NCBI GenBank assembly: GCA_017302635.1
Contig: JAFLCX010000001.1
Coordinates: 248,001-312,000, forward strand
DNA length: 64,000 nt
Source: Hyphomicrobiales bacterium
GTDB taxonomy: Bacteria; Pseudomonadota; Alphaproteobacteria; Rhizobiales; Beijerinckiaceae
Direction: 5' to 3'
The notes below the pieces were generated by a model, which was not told the origin of the DNA, ran no database searches, and was given only the letters and a program-made list of their open reading frames with translations. Position 1 is the stretch's first letter; each line of letters starts with the position of its first letter. A program made the position numbers and the translations under genes. This document shows, one piece after another, positions 1 to 9,429 of the stretch.

Positions 1-183
1 TACAGCCATCGCAATATTTATACCGATGTCTTGATGTTTTTATTGACAGACGTTGTGAGCCGTCCCGCTTTTGTTCTCCAATTGGCTTCGCACGGTCACG
101 TCCGGGTCTCGCAATCTTGAGCGCGCAGGCCTTGCGACCAGCACGGAGCTTCGCCATCTTGAAGAGGAACCGAAGGAAAGCCC

Positions 184-588
184 ATGCCGCCCAAAATCCA
201 GCGCAGCAACGCCGAATGGCGTGAGATGCTGACACCCGAGCAATACTATATCCTGCGCGAACACGGCACGGAGCGGGCAGGCTCTGGTCCACACAACGAT
301 GAGAAGCGTACGGGCATGTTCACCTGCGCCGGTTGCGGCGCGGCACTCTATCGCTCTGAGACCAAGTTCGAATCCGGAACCGGCTGGCCGAGCTTTTTCG
401 CGCCCGCCTCGCCCGAAGCCGTGAGTGAACATGTCGATCGCAAGTTCTTCATGCGCCGCACTGAAATCCGCTGCGCCAGCTGCGATGGCCATCTGGGCCA
501 TGTTTTCAACGATGGCCCGCGCCCCACGGGGCTGAGATATTGCATGAATGGCTTCGCGCTGGGCTTCCAGCCGGACGAGGAGACGTGA
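184..588 (+). CDS. msrB: Peptide-methionine (R)-S-oxide reductase MsrB
   Basis: Reduces the R epimer of methionine sulfoxide in proteins, repairing oxidative damage in the cytoplasm. The 134-residue protein has normal single-domain MsrB length. Two CxxC pairs bind structural zinc (Cys48/Cys51 and Cys97/Cys100). The signature [11 protein letters not shown] is present, and the catalytic cysteine is Cys120 in RYCMNG. A purine-rich AAGGAAAG lies a few bases before the ATG. The next gene begins 13 bases after the stop, so the two are probably cotranscribed. Family assignment is secure. Confidence 0.97.
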   Translation: MPPKIQRSNAEWREMLTPEQYYILREHGTERAGSGPHNDEKRTGMFTCAGCGAALYRSETKFESGTGWPSFFAPASPEAVSEHVDRKFFMRRTEIRCASCDGHLGHVFNDGPRPTGLRYCMNGFALGFQPDEET

Positions 589-601
589 TAGGGCGCGTCC
601 C

Positions 602-2821
602 ATGACGATGACGCCGCGCCCCCCTGCTCTCCACCCGTTCCCCGCCCTCGCCGATCATCGCGCACCGCGCGCGAAACGGATCCCCACGTCGCGCAAGGTG
701 CACGGCGTGACGCTGATCGATGACTACGCTTGGCTGCGCGCGAAAAACTGGCAGCAGGTGATCGAGGAGCCGGAGAAAATCCCGGCCGAGATCAAGCGCT
801 ACCTTGCGGCCGAGAACCGCTATGCCGCGCATGGCTTCCGCGCCTCAAGGCCGCTCCAGAAGCAGCTCATCGCCGAAATGCGCGGCCGCATGGTCGAGGA
901 TGAGAGCGCTCCGCCCTGGAAGGATGGACCCTGGCTCTATTACGAGCGCTACCGCAAAGGTGCGCAATACACCCTGTGTTGCCGCAAGCCCGTGAGTGGC
1001 GGCCGCGAGCAGGTTCTGCTCGATGGTCCGAAAGAGGCGCGCGGGCTCGATTATTTCGATATCGGTGCCACCGCCGTTTCCCCCGATCACTCCCTGATGG
1101 CCTGGGCCGCTGACCTCACCGGCTCGGAGAGTTACATTATCCGGCTGCGCGACCTTGCGACCGGGCTCGACCATGATCGTCTGGAACGCACCTCCGGCGA
1201 CCTCGTCTGGGGGCGCGATGGCACGTTCTTCTACTATATCGAGCTGGATCAATCCCAGCGACCCTATCGCGTCATGCGGCACCGCCTGGGCGACGAACAG
1301 GCGCAGGATGCCGAGATATTCCGCGAAGCGGATTCGGGCTGGTTCGTCAGCCTCGATCGCACGCAGGATGACCGCTACGGCTTCATCGACATCCATGATC
1401 ACGAAACCACCGAGGTATTGCTGCTCGACCTTGATGACCCGCGCGAGGTGCCCGTGCCGGTTTTCCCACGCGAGCAGGGCATCGAATACGAAATCGACCA
1501 CCATGAGGGCCGCCTCATCATCCGAACCAATCACGCCGACCAATCCGGGCGAAAGCCTGAGGACTACCGCATCATCGCGATGCCCGTCGGCGAGACCGAT
1601 ACGAACAAGGCCGAAGTCCTCGTCGAGGAAATTCCCGGGCGCGCCATCCAGTCCGTGCATGTGCTGAAGGACTGGCTCATCTGGTCGACTTTGGGCGCGG
1701 AAGGCCCGGCAATCCATGCGCGTCACTGGAAAACGGGGCGGGAACGGCACTTTACCGCGCGCGCGGCCGGAGCATCGGCAAGCGAAGTGGACACCGGTTC
1801 GCGTGAAGGCGATGCGACCAGACCAACAAGGGTCGGTGATATTTCCGGCGCCATCGGTCCGGAATATGAAAGCGCCATCCTGCGCCTTTCGTTCTCCTCA
1901 CCGGCTGACCCGGAAATCACGCTCGACCACAATCTCGATACGGGTGAAGAGACCATCCTCAAGCATCAGCTTGTGCCCTCGGGGCATGATGCCGCGCGCT
2001 ATGTCGTCGAAAGGCTCGAAGCCCCGGCAGCGGATGGCGCGACCATCCCCGTCACCATCCTGCGTCTTGCCTCCACGCCCATCGATGGCACCGCGCCGTG
2101 CCTGCTCTACGGCTATGGCGCTTATGGCTACGCGATGGATGCCGATTTCGAGACCGACCGGCTCTCCCTCGTCGATCGCGGCTTTGTCTACGCCATCGCC
2201 CATATCCGCGGCGGCATGGAGAAAGGCTTCGGCTGGTATCGCGACGGCAAGCGCGAGAAGAAGATCAACTCTTTCTCCGATTTCATCACATCAGCCGATT
2301 TTCTGGTCGACAAGGGCTATGCCGCGCCGAAGCGCATCGTCGCGCATGGCGTTTCCGCCGGTGGCATGCTGATGGGCGGCGTCGCGAACATGGCGGGCGA
2401 GAAATTCGCCGGCATCATCGCCGAGGTGCCGTTTGTCGACAGCCTCAACACCATTCTCGACCCGACCCTGCCCCTCACACCGCCCGAATGGGTGGAATGG
2501 GGCAACCCGATCGAGGACAAGGCGGCTTTCGAGGCCATGCGCGCCTATTCGCCCTATGACAACATCAGCGCGAAAACCTATCCACCGATGTTCATCGTCG
2601 GCGGCCTCACCGATCCGCGCGTGACCTATTGGGAACCGGCGAAATTCGTGGCCAAACTCCGCGCCACCATGAGCGGCGGCGGCCCGATCCTGTTCCGCAC
2701 CAATATGGGCGCGGGGCATGATGGCGCTTCAGGCCGCTATCGCCAGCTCGATGACGTGGCCCGCGCCTATGCGTTTGCGATGGAAGTGACGGGGGTCGCG
2801 CCTGGTTCTGAAACTGCCTAG
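602..2821 (+). CDS. ptrB: S9 family oligopeptidase (oligopeptidase B / protease II type)
   Basis: A 739-residue prolyl oligopeptidase-family serine peptidase, expected to cleave short peptides in the cytoplasm (oligopeptidase B cuts after basic residues). The N-terminal part is the beta-propeller with the typical DDYAWLR entry motif. The C-terminal alpha/beta hydrolase domain carries nucleophile Ser585 in GVSAGG, Asp671 in GLTDPR and His706 in GAGHDG. There is no signal peptide. An upstream in-frame ATG at 548 would overlap msrB and adds an arginine-rich non-conserved stretch, so 602 (or 608) is preferred. The oligopeptidase B subgroup is inferred from overall sequence character; the S9 family is certain. 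Confidence 0.92.
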   Translation: MTMTPRPPALHPFPALADHRAPRAKRIPTSRKVHGVTLIDDYAWLRAKNWQQVIEEPEKIPAEIKRYLAAENRYAAHGFRASRPLQKQLIAEMRGRMVEDESAPPWKDGPWLYYERYRKGAQYTLCCRKPVSGGREQVLLDGPKEARGLDYFDIGATAVSPDHSLMAWAADLTGSESYIIRLRDLATGLDHDRLERTSGDLVWGRDGTFFYYIELDQSQRPYRVMRHRLGDEQAQDAEIFREADSGWFVSLDRTQDDRYGFIDIHDHETTEVLLLDLDDPREVPVPVFPREQGIEYEIDHHEGRLIIRTNHADQSGRKPEDYRIIAMPVGETDTNKAEVLVEEIPGRAIQSVHVLKDWLIWSTLGAEGPAIHARHWKTGRERHFTARAAGASASEVDTGSREGDATRPTRVGDISGAIGPEYESAILRLSFSSPADPEITLDHNLDTGEETILKHQLVPSGHDAARYVVERLEAPAADGATIPVTILRLASTPIDGTAPCLLYGYGAYGYAMDADFETDRLSLVDRGFVYAIAHIRGGMEKGFGWYRDGKREKKINSFSDFITSADFLVDKGYAAPKRIVAHGVSAGGMLMGGVANMAGEKFAGIIAEVPFVDSLNTILDPTLPLTPPEWVEWGNPIEDKAAFEAMRAYSPYDNISAKTYPPMFIVGGLTDPRVTYWEPAKFVAKLRATMSGGGPILFRTNMGAGHDGASGRYRQLDDVARAYAFAMEVTGVAPGSETA

Positions 2822-2823
2822 GG

Positions 2824-3810
2824 TCAGCTCTTCATCCCGCCATCGATGAAGGCGCGCAGCGCATCGAGGCTGGGGAAGCGGCGATCGACACCTTCGCCCA
2901 GAGCCGTCACCGAGCCATCGGAATACATGGTGAAACGCGTGCCGCCGCTGTCGTAGGCGCCGACGATATCCAGCGTTTCGAGCGGGACCAGAGCCGGTTC
3001 GTCATCCTGCAACGCCGCGAGATCATCATCGGCGATCAGGCCGGGGGTTGAGGTCGGCGGGGCATCCTCTTCAACCGCGAGGTCCTCGCGGTCTTCGTCA
3101 GCCGTATCGTCATCATCCGCCTCAGGCTCGTTCTCGGCCGGCGCAGCGATGTCGGTGGAGACGGGCGCAGGCGCCTCATCCTCTATGGCGGCATCCTCAT
3201 CCTCGGCCGTCTCGCCCTCGCCCGTATCGGCCAGCGCCTCACCGGGTGGTGCGAGCAGGGCTGCATCTTCGGTCTCGGTTTCGGTCTCCGTTCTCGTGAC
3301 ATCGCTCTCTTCAACGCGATCCGGAAACAGCTTCGGCTCGGTCTTTCCGATATCCGCGAAGAGATCCCGTTCGAGATCATCGAGGAATTTGTCTTCCACC
3401 TTGGGCAGCGATTCGGTCGGCGATGCCTCGGCTCGTGTCACCCCGCCGAGCAGCCCTCCGGCGACCACGCCGGCCGTCGCGGCGGCAGCACTGGTAGCGA
3501 GGATTGCGCCTGTTCCGACTTTCGGTTTTTCCTCGGCGGGAAGCGTCGAAATCGGAATCTGCGGCAGGGTCACGACCGGCTCGGTCTCAATGACGCGCGG
3601 CGCAGGCATTGCTTGCAAGCCTTTGATCTCTTGGATGATTGCCTTGCCGACAAAAGCCATGCCCGCGAGCAGCCCGGCACCCACCACGAACAGGTATCCG
3701 CCAAGCAGATAGGTGTTGCCGATATCGGTCGGGATGAGCTGGAACGCGAGGACAAACAGCCACAGGCTGATGAGGAGAAACGCCCCCACCCCGTAGAAAA
3801 CTGCCTTCAT
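2824..3810 (-). CDS. Hypothetical membrane protein with long acidic tail
   Basis: I do not recognise a family. The 328-residue product starts with two hydrophobic helices (about residues 4-24 and 33-55). A long low-complexity segment follows, rich in Glu, Asp, Ala, Pro and Thr with an EDEDA-type character. The last 55 residues look folded (IVGAYDSGGTRFTMYSDGS, then a predicted helix to the end). This suggests a short membrane anchor, an unstructured linker and a small C-terminal domain. The start at 3810 is chosen because GGGAG lies just upstream; an in-frame ATG at 3831 is also possible. The stop lies directly against the stop of the preceding peptidase gene (convergent). Confidence 0.8.
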   Translation of the reverse strand: MKAVFYGVGAFLLISLWLFVLAFQLIPTDIGNTYLLGGYLFVVGAGLLAGMAFVGKAIIQEIKGLQAMPAPRVIETEPVVTLPQIPISTLPAEEKPKVGTGAILATSAAAATAGVVAGGLLGGVTRAEASPTESLPKVEDKFLDDLERDLFADIGKTEPKLFPDRVEESDVTRTETETETEDAALLAPPGEALADTGEGETAEDEDAAIEDEAPAPVSTDIAAPAENEPEADDDDTADEDREDLAVEEDAPPTSTPGLIADDDLAALQDDEPALVPLETLDIVGAYDSGGTRFTMYSDGSVTALGEGVDRRFPSLDALRAFIDGGMKS

Positions 3811-4024
3811 CCGCTTCACTCCCAAATGCATTCTGCCATTAAAAATCGAGCTATTTCACCGCCTTAAGGTAAACTTTCCCTTGATTGCAAGGATTATGGG
3901 ATTTCAATCCCGTCTTCCCCTCATTGCCTTGCGCCGACCTGAAGCCTATTTCTTCCCCGTCTGACGCCGGGAACAGCACCCCTGCGCCAGCTTTCTCCTG
4001 CCATCCGATTTTCAGAGGTTTCCC

Positions 4025-4624
4025 ATGTCGTTCACGCTGCCGGATCTCCCCTACGCGCATGATGCGCTCCAGCCCTACATGTCGAAGGAGACGCTCGAAT
4101 ATCATCACGACAAGCATCACCTGGCTTATGTGAACAACGGCAACAACCTGCTGAAAGGCTCGGAATTCGAGGGCAAGTCGCTCGAAGAGATCGTGAAGGG
4201 CAGTTTTGGCAAGAATGCCGGCCTCTTCAACAATGCCGGCCAGCATTACAACCACATCCATTTCTGGAAATGGATGAAGCCGAATGGCGGCGGCAGCATC
4301 CCCGGCAAGCTGGAGAAGAAGATCATCGAAGATCTCGGCTCGGTCGAGAAAATGAAGGAAGACTTCATTCAGGCCGGCGTCACGCAGTTCGGCTCGGGCT
4401 GGAACTGGCTTGCGGTGAAGGACGGCAAGATCGTCGTGATGAAATCGCCCAACGGCGAAAGCCCGCTCGTGATGGGGGCGAAGCCGATCCTCGGCTGCGA
4501 TGTGTGGGAGCATTCCTACTACATCGATTACCGCAACCGCCGCCCGGATTACCTGAAGGCGTTCATCGATCATCTCGTGAACTGGGAATACGTGGCCGAG
4601 ATGTTCGACGCCGCCGTGAAGTGA
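4025..4624 (+). CDS. sodB: Superoxide dismutase, Fe type
   Basis: Converts superoxide to oxygen and hydrogen peroxide. The 199-residue protein has the full Fe/Mn-SOD fold. Metal ligands are visible in the N-terminal YHHDKHHLAYV region, in the FNNAGQHYNHIHFW segment and in the C-terminal DVWEHSYYIDYRNRR motif (Asp and His). The Gln in NNAGQH is the placement typical of iron enzymes, whereas manganese enzymes usually have Gly there. There is no signal peptide, so it is cytoplasmic. The gene is monocistronic and followed by a strong intrinsic terminator. Confidence 0.97.
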   Translation: MSFTLPDLPYAHDALQPYMSKETLEYHHDKHHLAYVNNGNNLLKGSEFEGKSLEEIVKGSFGKNAGLFNNAGQHYNHIHFWKWMKPNGGGSIPGKLEKKIIEDLGSVEKMKEDFIQAGVTQFGSGWNWLAVKDGKIVVMKSPNGESPLVMGAKPILGCDVWEHSYYIDYRNRRPDYLKAFIDHLVNWEYVAEMFDAAVK

Positions 4625-4647
4625 GCGAACGCTCCGGCAAACAATGC

Positions 4648-4676
4648 AAAACGCCGGGGCCACCCGGCGTTTTTTG
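4648..4676 (+). terminator. Intrinsic terminator after sodB
   Basis: The arms AACGCCGGG and CCCGGCGTT form a perfect stem around a GCCA loop and are followed by a T run. It begins about 25 bases after the sodB stop codon. Confidence 0.93.
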
Positions 4677-4714
4677 TTGTTGATATGACTGGAGCCGGTT
4701 CAGGTCGGCCGGGC

Positions 4715-4936
4715 TCAATGCCCGTGAGCATCCTCGTTGATAGTCAGCGTCGGCATGTTCGAGAAATCGACCACAACCGGCGTCTTCGCCTTGATAAGCT
4801 GGCTCTGATAGGTGCGGATCACGTGTTCGAGGCGGCGGAAAGCCTCCTCGTAACCCGGCGTATCCTTGTGGGCCTCGAGCGGCTTCAGGCAGAAGCCGAT
4901 GATCTCGCGCGGACGTTCAAAACTGGAATTCGGCAT
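4715..4936 (-). CDS. Small conserved-looking hypothetical protein (73 aa)
   Basis: I recognise no named family. The product is a soluble, probably helical small protein containing KDTPGYEEAFRRLEHVIRTY, then a short beta-like stretch (TPVVVDFSNMPTLTI) and a His-containing end. A good ribosome binding site (GGGGGAA about 7 bases upstream of the ATG) and protein-like composition support it as a real gene. It lies downstream of the DUF486 gene on the same strand with a 132-base gap. Confidence 0.6.
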   Translation of the reverse strand: MPNSSFERPREIIGFCLKPLEAHKDTPGYEEAFRRLEHVIRTYQSQLIKAKTPVVVDFSNMPTLTINEDAHGH

Positions 4937-5068
4937 GATGGGTTCCCCCGTTTTTCGATCGTTGTGATCCCGGTTGTGCAGCGCAAGAACCGAACCGTCA
5001 ATCCGCCTTTAGAGCATTTCGAGGTGATGCCGGCAGCCGTTCGGATCAAGACATCGCCCCCGGAAGAA

Positions 5069-5419
5069 CTAGCCTCGGAAAACAAACCACGCGCCGGCGC
5101 AGATCAAGCCGAACCCGATCAGGTGGTTCATGGTCAGCTTCTCGCCGAGATAGAACACCGAGAATGCGGCGAAAACCATCAGGGTGATGACCTCCTGAAT
5201 GGTTTTCAGTTCCGCCGCCGAATAGACTTGATGCCCGATGCGATTCGCGGGCACCGCCAGGCAATACTCTATGAAGGCAATCCCCCAGCTGATGAGGATC
5301 ACCAGCGGCAAGGCCGTTTCCTTGAATTTCAGGTGCCCGTACCAGGCAAGTGTCATGAACACATTGGAGGCGATCAGCATCGCGATCGGCAGGAGGTAGG
5401 CTGAGGACAATTGCGGCAT
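5069..5419 (-). CDS. DUF486 family small membrane protein (DMT-like)
   Basis: A 116-residue inner membrane protein with four predicted helices, of DUF486 type and related in shape to small drug/metabolite transporters. Features typical of the family are the central FIEYCLAVPANRIG segment, the KTIQEVITLMVFAAFSVFYLG helix and the ending NHLIGFGLICAGAWFVFRG. The substrate is unknown. The gene is on the same strand as, and downstream of, the HpnK-like deacetylase gene, with a 31-base gap. Confidence 0.88.
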   Translation of the reverse strand: MPQLSSAYLLPIAMLIASNVFMTLAWYGHLKFKETALPLVILISWGIAFIEYCLAVPANRIGHQVYSAAELKTIQEVITLMVFAAFSVFYLGEKLTMNHLIGFGLICAGAWFVFRG

Positions 5420-5450
5420 TCATCACCCCGTTCTGATCGGCGATCCATCG

Positions 5451-6290
5451 TTATAGCTGTGCAAACCGAACCATCTTCATCCCCGCCGCATCGCAGGTTT
5501 CGAGAAAACGTTCAGAGAGGAAAAACTCTTTCTCCAGCGGGCGGGTAGCCGTCACAGGATCGAGTCGGAGCAATTCGTCATCCACCTCACCCGGATGGCA
5601 CATCACGAGATGCTTCGCCCCGGGATGCTTCAGGAAATGCGCAAAATCGGAGCCGAAATCGCGCTTCGTGTTAAACGACGAGTAGCCCGCAAACCCCTCG
5701 TTGAGCGAAAACCCGAGCGCTCGCATCCGCTTTGCGAAGGGCCCTGACAAGGTGGCGACCAGCGTGGCTTTCCCGATACTCAGGCGGCGCGCACGAATGG
5801 CAGCAAGCCGATCCACCGGGTTCCGAAGGTAAGGTTTTTCGCGCGGATAACGCTTGGCCAGCACCGCGCCGAGCGCACGCCTCACGCCCGGCATCGCGTG
5901 AACATGCTGATGCCCGTCAATGAAATCCGGCATTCGACCCATCGCATCCTCGAAGGCCGAAAGCTGCGCTTCGAGTTCCCCCGCCACCTCGGCGAGCGGC
6001 AAACGCCGCAGACTCCCGGCCCGGAGGATATCCGGCAGTTTCGGCAATTCGCCGCCCGGCGCGAGGCGCGGCATCGCCGTCAGCGGAACCCCGCAGGTGA
6101 GGTTGAAATGCAGGCCGAGATCGGCCTTGCCCTCGAAGGCACCGAGCTGCGGTGCGAAGCTTTTCCAGTGCGGGCGGTTCGTCATGGCGCCGGTCGCGGT
6201 GATCCGCCCGGCTTCGAGGCATGCGAGAATGCCGCGCGTGACCGCAGGAGTCATCGCGTAATCGTCGGCCGTCAGCACGAAACGAGCCAT
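5451..6290 (-). CDS. ChbG/HpnK family deacetylase
   Basis: A 279-residue YdjC/ChbG-fold metal-dependent carbohydrate deacetylase. The N-terminal metal site motif is FVLTADDYAMTPAV (two Asp), and the DGHQHVHAMP motif supplies the metal-binding histidines. A further conserved segment is HLVMCHPGEVDDEL. Hopanoid-linked HpnK and chitooligosaccharide deacetylase ChbG belong here. The divergent glycosyltransferase next door argues for lipid or cell-surface glycan modification, but no hopanoid genes are in view. The start at 6290 (MARFVLTADDY) matches the family better than the ATG at 6305. Confidence 0.88.
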   Translation of the reverse strand: MARFVLTADDYAMTPAVTRGILACLEAGRITATGAMTNRPHWKSFAPQLGAFEGKADLGLHFNLTCGVPLTAMPRLAPGGELPKLPDILRAGSLRRLPLAEVAGELEAQLSAFEDAMGRMPDFIDGHQHVHAMPGVRRALGAVLAKRYPREKPYLRNPVDRLAAIRARRLSIGKATLVATLSGPFAKRMRALGFSLNEGFAGYSSFNTKRDFGSDFAHFLKHPGAKHLVMCHPGEVDDELLRLDPVTATRPLEKEFFLSERFLETCDAAGMKMVRFAQL

Positions 6291-6456
6291 TGGGTTTCCA
6301 TTCATGCGGAAAAATCTATCAACCGCAACTTGCTGCGAAGGGCTTCACGTTATGGCGCATATCGTTCAGAAACATCCATCCGATGCGGCTTTGCGGTCGT
6401 TATCCACCGGAGCGGGAGAGCGAGCCTCACCCCGTCGGCGCGAGGGGGTTCAGCGC

Positions 6457-7491
6457 ATGGCGCGCGTGGCGACAGACAGGACAGGGGGCGACAAGCCGGG
6501 GAACCCCGAGCTTTCGGTCATTGTGCCGGCCTTCAACGAAGGCTCGAATGTCGACGAACTCGTCGCGCGCCTCGTGCCCGTGCTGGACGCGCTCACATCC
6601 TCCTTCGAAATCCTGTTCGTGGATGATGGCTCGACCGACGACACACCCGATCGGCTGCGCATGTTGGCGCTGCACGACCCGCGCATCCGCGCTTTGCGCT
6701 TCAGCCGGAATTTCGGCAAGGAGATTGGCCTCGCCGCCGGGCTCGACCATGTGCGGGGCGATGCGGTGGCGATCATCGACGCTGATCTCCAGCACCCGCC
6801 GGAAATCCTCAAAGACTTCATCGCGCACTGGCGCGAGGGCTACGAGATGGTCTACGGCCAGCGCGTCGACCGCTCGACCGATGGCCCGCTGCGCCGCTGG
6901 ATGACCGAGCGCTTCTACCACCTGTTCCACAAGTTCGGCGAAATCCCCCTCCCCGCCGGAGCCGGTGATTTCCGCCTGATGGACCGCAAGGTGGTGGAAG
7001 CCCTGCGCCGCCTGCCCGAACGCGCCCGCTTCTCGAAGGGGCTTTACGCGTGGGTCGGCTTCAAATCGATCGGCGTGCCGTTCGAGGTGCAGGATCGCCT
7101 GCATGGTCAATCGAAATGGGGCCTGCCGAAACTGACGCGTTTCGCGCTCGACGGCCTCTCATCATTTTCGACCCTGCCCCTGAAGCTCGCGACCTATCTC
7201 GGGATCGGCATCTCGATCTTCGCGATCACCTATGCCTTTGGCGCGGTGTTCCGCACGCTTGTCTGGGGCTCCGATGTCCCCGGCTTTCCGACCCTCGTTG
7301 TCTCGGTGATGTTCTTTTCAGGTATCCAGCTGATTTTCCTCGGCATTATCGGTGAGTATATCGGCCGCATTTTTGCCGAGGTGAAGAGGAGGCCGCTCTA
7401 CATCGTCGCCGAAGAAATCGGCGGCGAGGTCGAGGAGGCTGCTCCCGTGCGGCCGCGCACATCGCGAACCAAGAGCCGCGCCGCGCCATGA
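6457..7491 (+). CDS. Membrane-anchored family 2 glycosyltransferase (DPM1/GtrB/ArnC type)
   Basis: The N-terminal GT2 domain shows LSVIVPAFNEG, the nucleotide-binding VDDGSTDDTPD and DADLQHPPE, the DxD-containing site. Two C-terminal transmembrane helices follow, and then a basic cytosolic tail (KRRPLYIV). This architecture transfers sugars from nucleotide donors to polyprenyl phosphate carriers. The start at 6457 gives 344 residues and begins just before the domain; upstream in-frame ATGs at 6304 and 6352 add non-conserved sequence. The stop overlaps the murJ start by four bases (ATGA), so the two are translationally coupled. Confidence 0.9.
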   Translation: MARVATDRTGGDKPGNPELSVIVPAFNEGSNVDELVARLVPVLDALTSSFEILFVDDGSTDDTPDRLRMLALHDPRIRALRFSRNFGKEIGLAAGLDHVRGDAVAIIDADLQHPPEILKDFIAHWREGYEMVYGQRVDRSTDGPLRRWMTERFYHLFHKFGEIPLPAGAGDFRLMDRKVVEALRRLPERARFSKGLYAWVGFKSIGVPFEVQDRLHGQSKWGLPKLTRFALDGLSSFSTLPLKLATYLGIGISIFAITYAFGAVFRTLVWGSDVPGFPTLVVSVMFFSGIQLIFLGIIGEYIGRIFAEVKRRPLYIVAEEIGGEVEEAAPVRPRTSRTKSRAAP

Positions 7492-9005
7492 TCCGCGCCT
7501 TTTTCTCGGTTGGCCTCTGGACGCTTGTTTCGCGCATTACCGGCTTTCTGAGAGATATCCTGCTCGCGCGCCTGCTTGGCGCGGGGCTGATGATGGATGC
7601 TTTCGCGGTCGCCTTCCGGCTGCCGAACCATTTCCGCGCCATCTTCGGCGAGGGTGCGTTCACCTCCGCCTTCGTGCCCGCTTATACCCGGCTGCGCGAA
7701 CAGGCTGGGGATATCGCAAGCCGCCGGTTTCAGGGCGAAATCCTCACTCTGGTGCTGATTTCGCAAGGCCTTCTGCTGATCGCGGTGATGGCCTTCACGC
7801 CGGCTTTCATCCGGCTTCTCGCGCCGGGCTTCGCCGCAACGGGCGAGACCATGCGGCTGGCGGTGGAACTCACGCGCCTCACCTTCCCCTATCTCGCGCT
7901 TGTCACGCTTGTGGTGCTCTGGACCGGCGTTCTCAATGCCGAGCGGCGTTTCGTGGCCGGTGCGGCCGCACCCGTGCTGCTCAACCTCGCGATGATCTCG
8001 ACGCTGCTACTGGCGGGTTCCTTTGCCAGCGCCGCCCATGCCGCGGCCTGGGGCGTGCTGATTGCCGGCGTGCTGGAAGCCGCCCTTCTTCTCGTTGCCG
8101 CGAAACGCGCAGGCCTCATCGCATGGCCGGCAAGGCCCAAGCTCGATGCCGAGATGCGTGCGTTTCTCAAGGCCTTCGGCCCGGCGGTGATCGGCTCGGC
8201 CGGCGTGCAGATCGCGATGCTGGCAGATACGATCCTCGTCACCTTCCTGCCGGCAGGCGGCGCCTCCTCGCTCTACTATGCCGATCGCCTCTATCAATTG
8301 CCGATCGGCGTCATTGGCGTCGCGGCCGGCACCGTGCTGCTGCCTGAAATGTCCAAGCGCATTGCGGGCGGCGACGAAGCGGGGGCGCACCGGGCCCAGA
8401 ACCGCTCTCTCGCGATCTCGCTCCTGCTCGCCGTACCGTTTGCCATCGTTTTCTTCATGATCCCGGAGGCGATCATCGCCGGGTTTTTCGGCTATGGCGC
8501 TTTCGGCGCGAGCGCGATCAAGGCGGCGGCGGGGGTTCTGGCGGCTTACGCCATCGGCCTGCCGGCCATTGTCGCCATCCGTTCCCTCGTGGCGAGTTTC
8601 CACGCGCGTGGCGACACGAAAACACCGCTCTATGCTTCGCTCAGTGCCATCGCGCTGAATCTCGTGCTGAAACTACTGCTCTGGAAGAGCCACGGCGCGG
8701 CAGGGCTCGCGCTCGCCACTGCGATTGGCGCGATCGCCAATGCGGCGATCCTCGCCTTTCTCGCCCTGAGGCAGAAGAAATGCGCTCCCGACGCGGAACT
8801 CGGCTTCGCCATCGCCATCGCACTGATTTCGGGGATCTGGCTCGTCGCGGCCCTGACGATGCTGGAGCAGTTCTGGGGTGCCTCGCTGGGCACGCTGCAC
8901 CCGTTCCTGAAGCTCGCCGTACTCGGCCTCGGCGCTGGTGCAGCCTATTTCGGGGTCGCGGCTTTGTGCGCGAAAGTCACGCGCGTGCAGCTCACCTTGC
9001 GCTGA
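7488..9005 (+). CDS. murJ: Lipid II flippase MurJ (MviN)
   Basis: Flips lipid II across the inner membrane for peptidoglycan synthesis. The 505-residue protein has the family length and about 14 hydrophobic helices. The N-terminus shows the standard SVGLWTLVSRITGFLRD and FRLPNHFRAIFGEGAF motifs, with the conserved arginines of the central cavity. It overlaps the upstream glycosyltransferase gene by four bases. The pairing with a polyprenyl-phosphate glycosyltransferase fits cell envelope biogenesis. Confidence 0.96.
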   Translation: MIRAFFSVGLWTLVSRITGFLRDILLARLLGAGLMMDAFAVAFRLPNHFRAIFGEGAFTSAFVPAYTRLREQAGDIASRRFQGEILTLVLISQGLLLIAVMAFTPAFIRLLAPGFAATGETMRLAVELTRLTFPYLALVTLVVLWTGVLNAERRFVAGAAAPVLLNLAMISTLLLAGSFASAAHAAAWGVLIAGVLEAALLLVAAKRAGLIAWPARPKLDAEMRAFLKAFGPAVIGSAGVQIAMLADTILVTFLPAGGASSLYYADRLYQLPIGVIGVAAGTVLLPEMSKRIAGGDEAGAHRAQNRSLAISLLLAVPFAIVFFMIPEAIIAGFFGYGAFGASAIKAAAGVLAAYAIGLPAIVAIRSLVASFHARGDTKTPLYASLSAIALNLVLKLLLWKSHGAAGLALATAIGAIANAAILAFLALRQKKCAPDAELGFAIAIALISGIWLVAALTMLEQFWGASLGTLHPFLKLAVLGLGAGAAYFGVAALCAKVTRVQLTLR

Positions 9006-9311
9006 TCAGCCGCGCCCGCCAATCCGTACCGGAACGCAGGTCGCGATACCCGGCTGAAGCGGAAAATCGCCGGCCCGTTTCGCGAGCCAGCTCTCGCAGG
9101 TGGCGATATCGCGAAAACACGCCTGGAACGACTTGCGATCCACTACGCCATCGCGCTGGACACGACCTCCGAGATAGTTCCCGGCGATCAGCGTCACCTC
9201 TGTGGAGCGCGCGGGAGCACGGCAGGGCTGACCCACGGGCGGCGGCGTCCAGGCCATCGCCGGACCGGCCAGAAACAGGCATGCGACCGTAAGAACCGCC
9301 GAAAAGCGCAT
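9006..9311 (-). CDS. Small secreted hypothetical protein
   Basis: I recognise no family. The 101-residue product starts with a clear signal peptide (MRFSAVLTVACLFLAGPAMA, cleavage before WTPPP). The mature part holds four cysteines (in QPCRAP, FQACFRD, ATCESW and ATCVPV), consistent with disulfides in the periplasm. Longer in-frame upstream sequence lacks a signal peptide and was rejected. Its stop abuts the murJ stop on the other strand. Confidence 0.72.
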   Translation of the reverse strand: MRFSAVLTVACLFLAGPAMAWTPPPVGQPCRAPARSTEVTLIAGNYLGGRVQRDGVVDRKSFQACFRDIATCESWLAKRAGDFPLQPGIATCVPVRIGGRG

Positions 9312-9429
9312 GATATCCTCGCTCCGAATCCGCGCTGCATCACGCGAACGTGCATTGCGATAACCCAAGGACCGGGGCAAAACAAATTCATATTCTTGCA
9401 TGTGTTCATCGGCAGAAAAGGAGATCGTC

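Noticed and set aside
5010..5056. A possible third REP-like copy (AGAGCATTTCGAGG...)
   Set aside because: Only the outer few bases resemble the family and no opposing arm is present.
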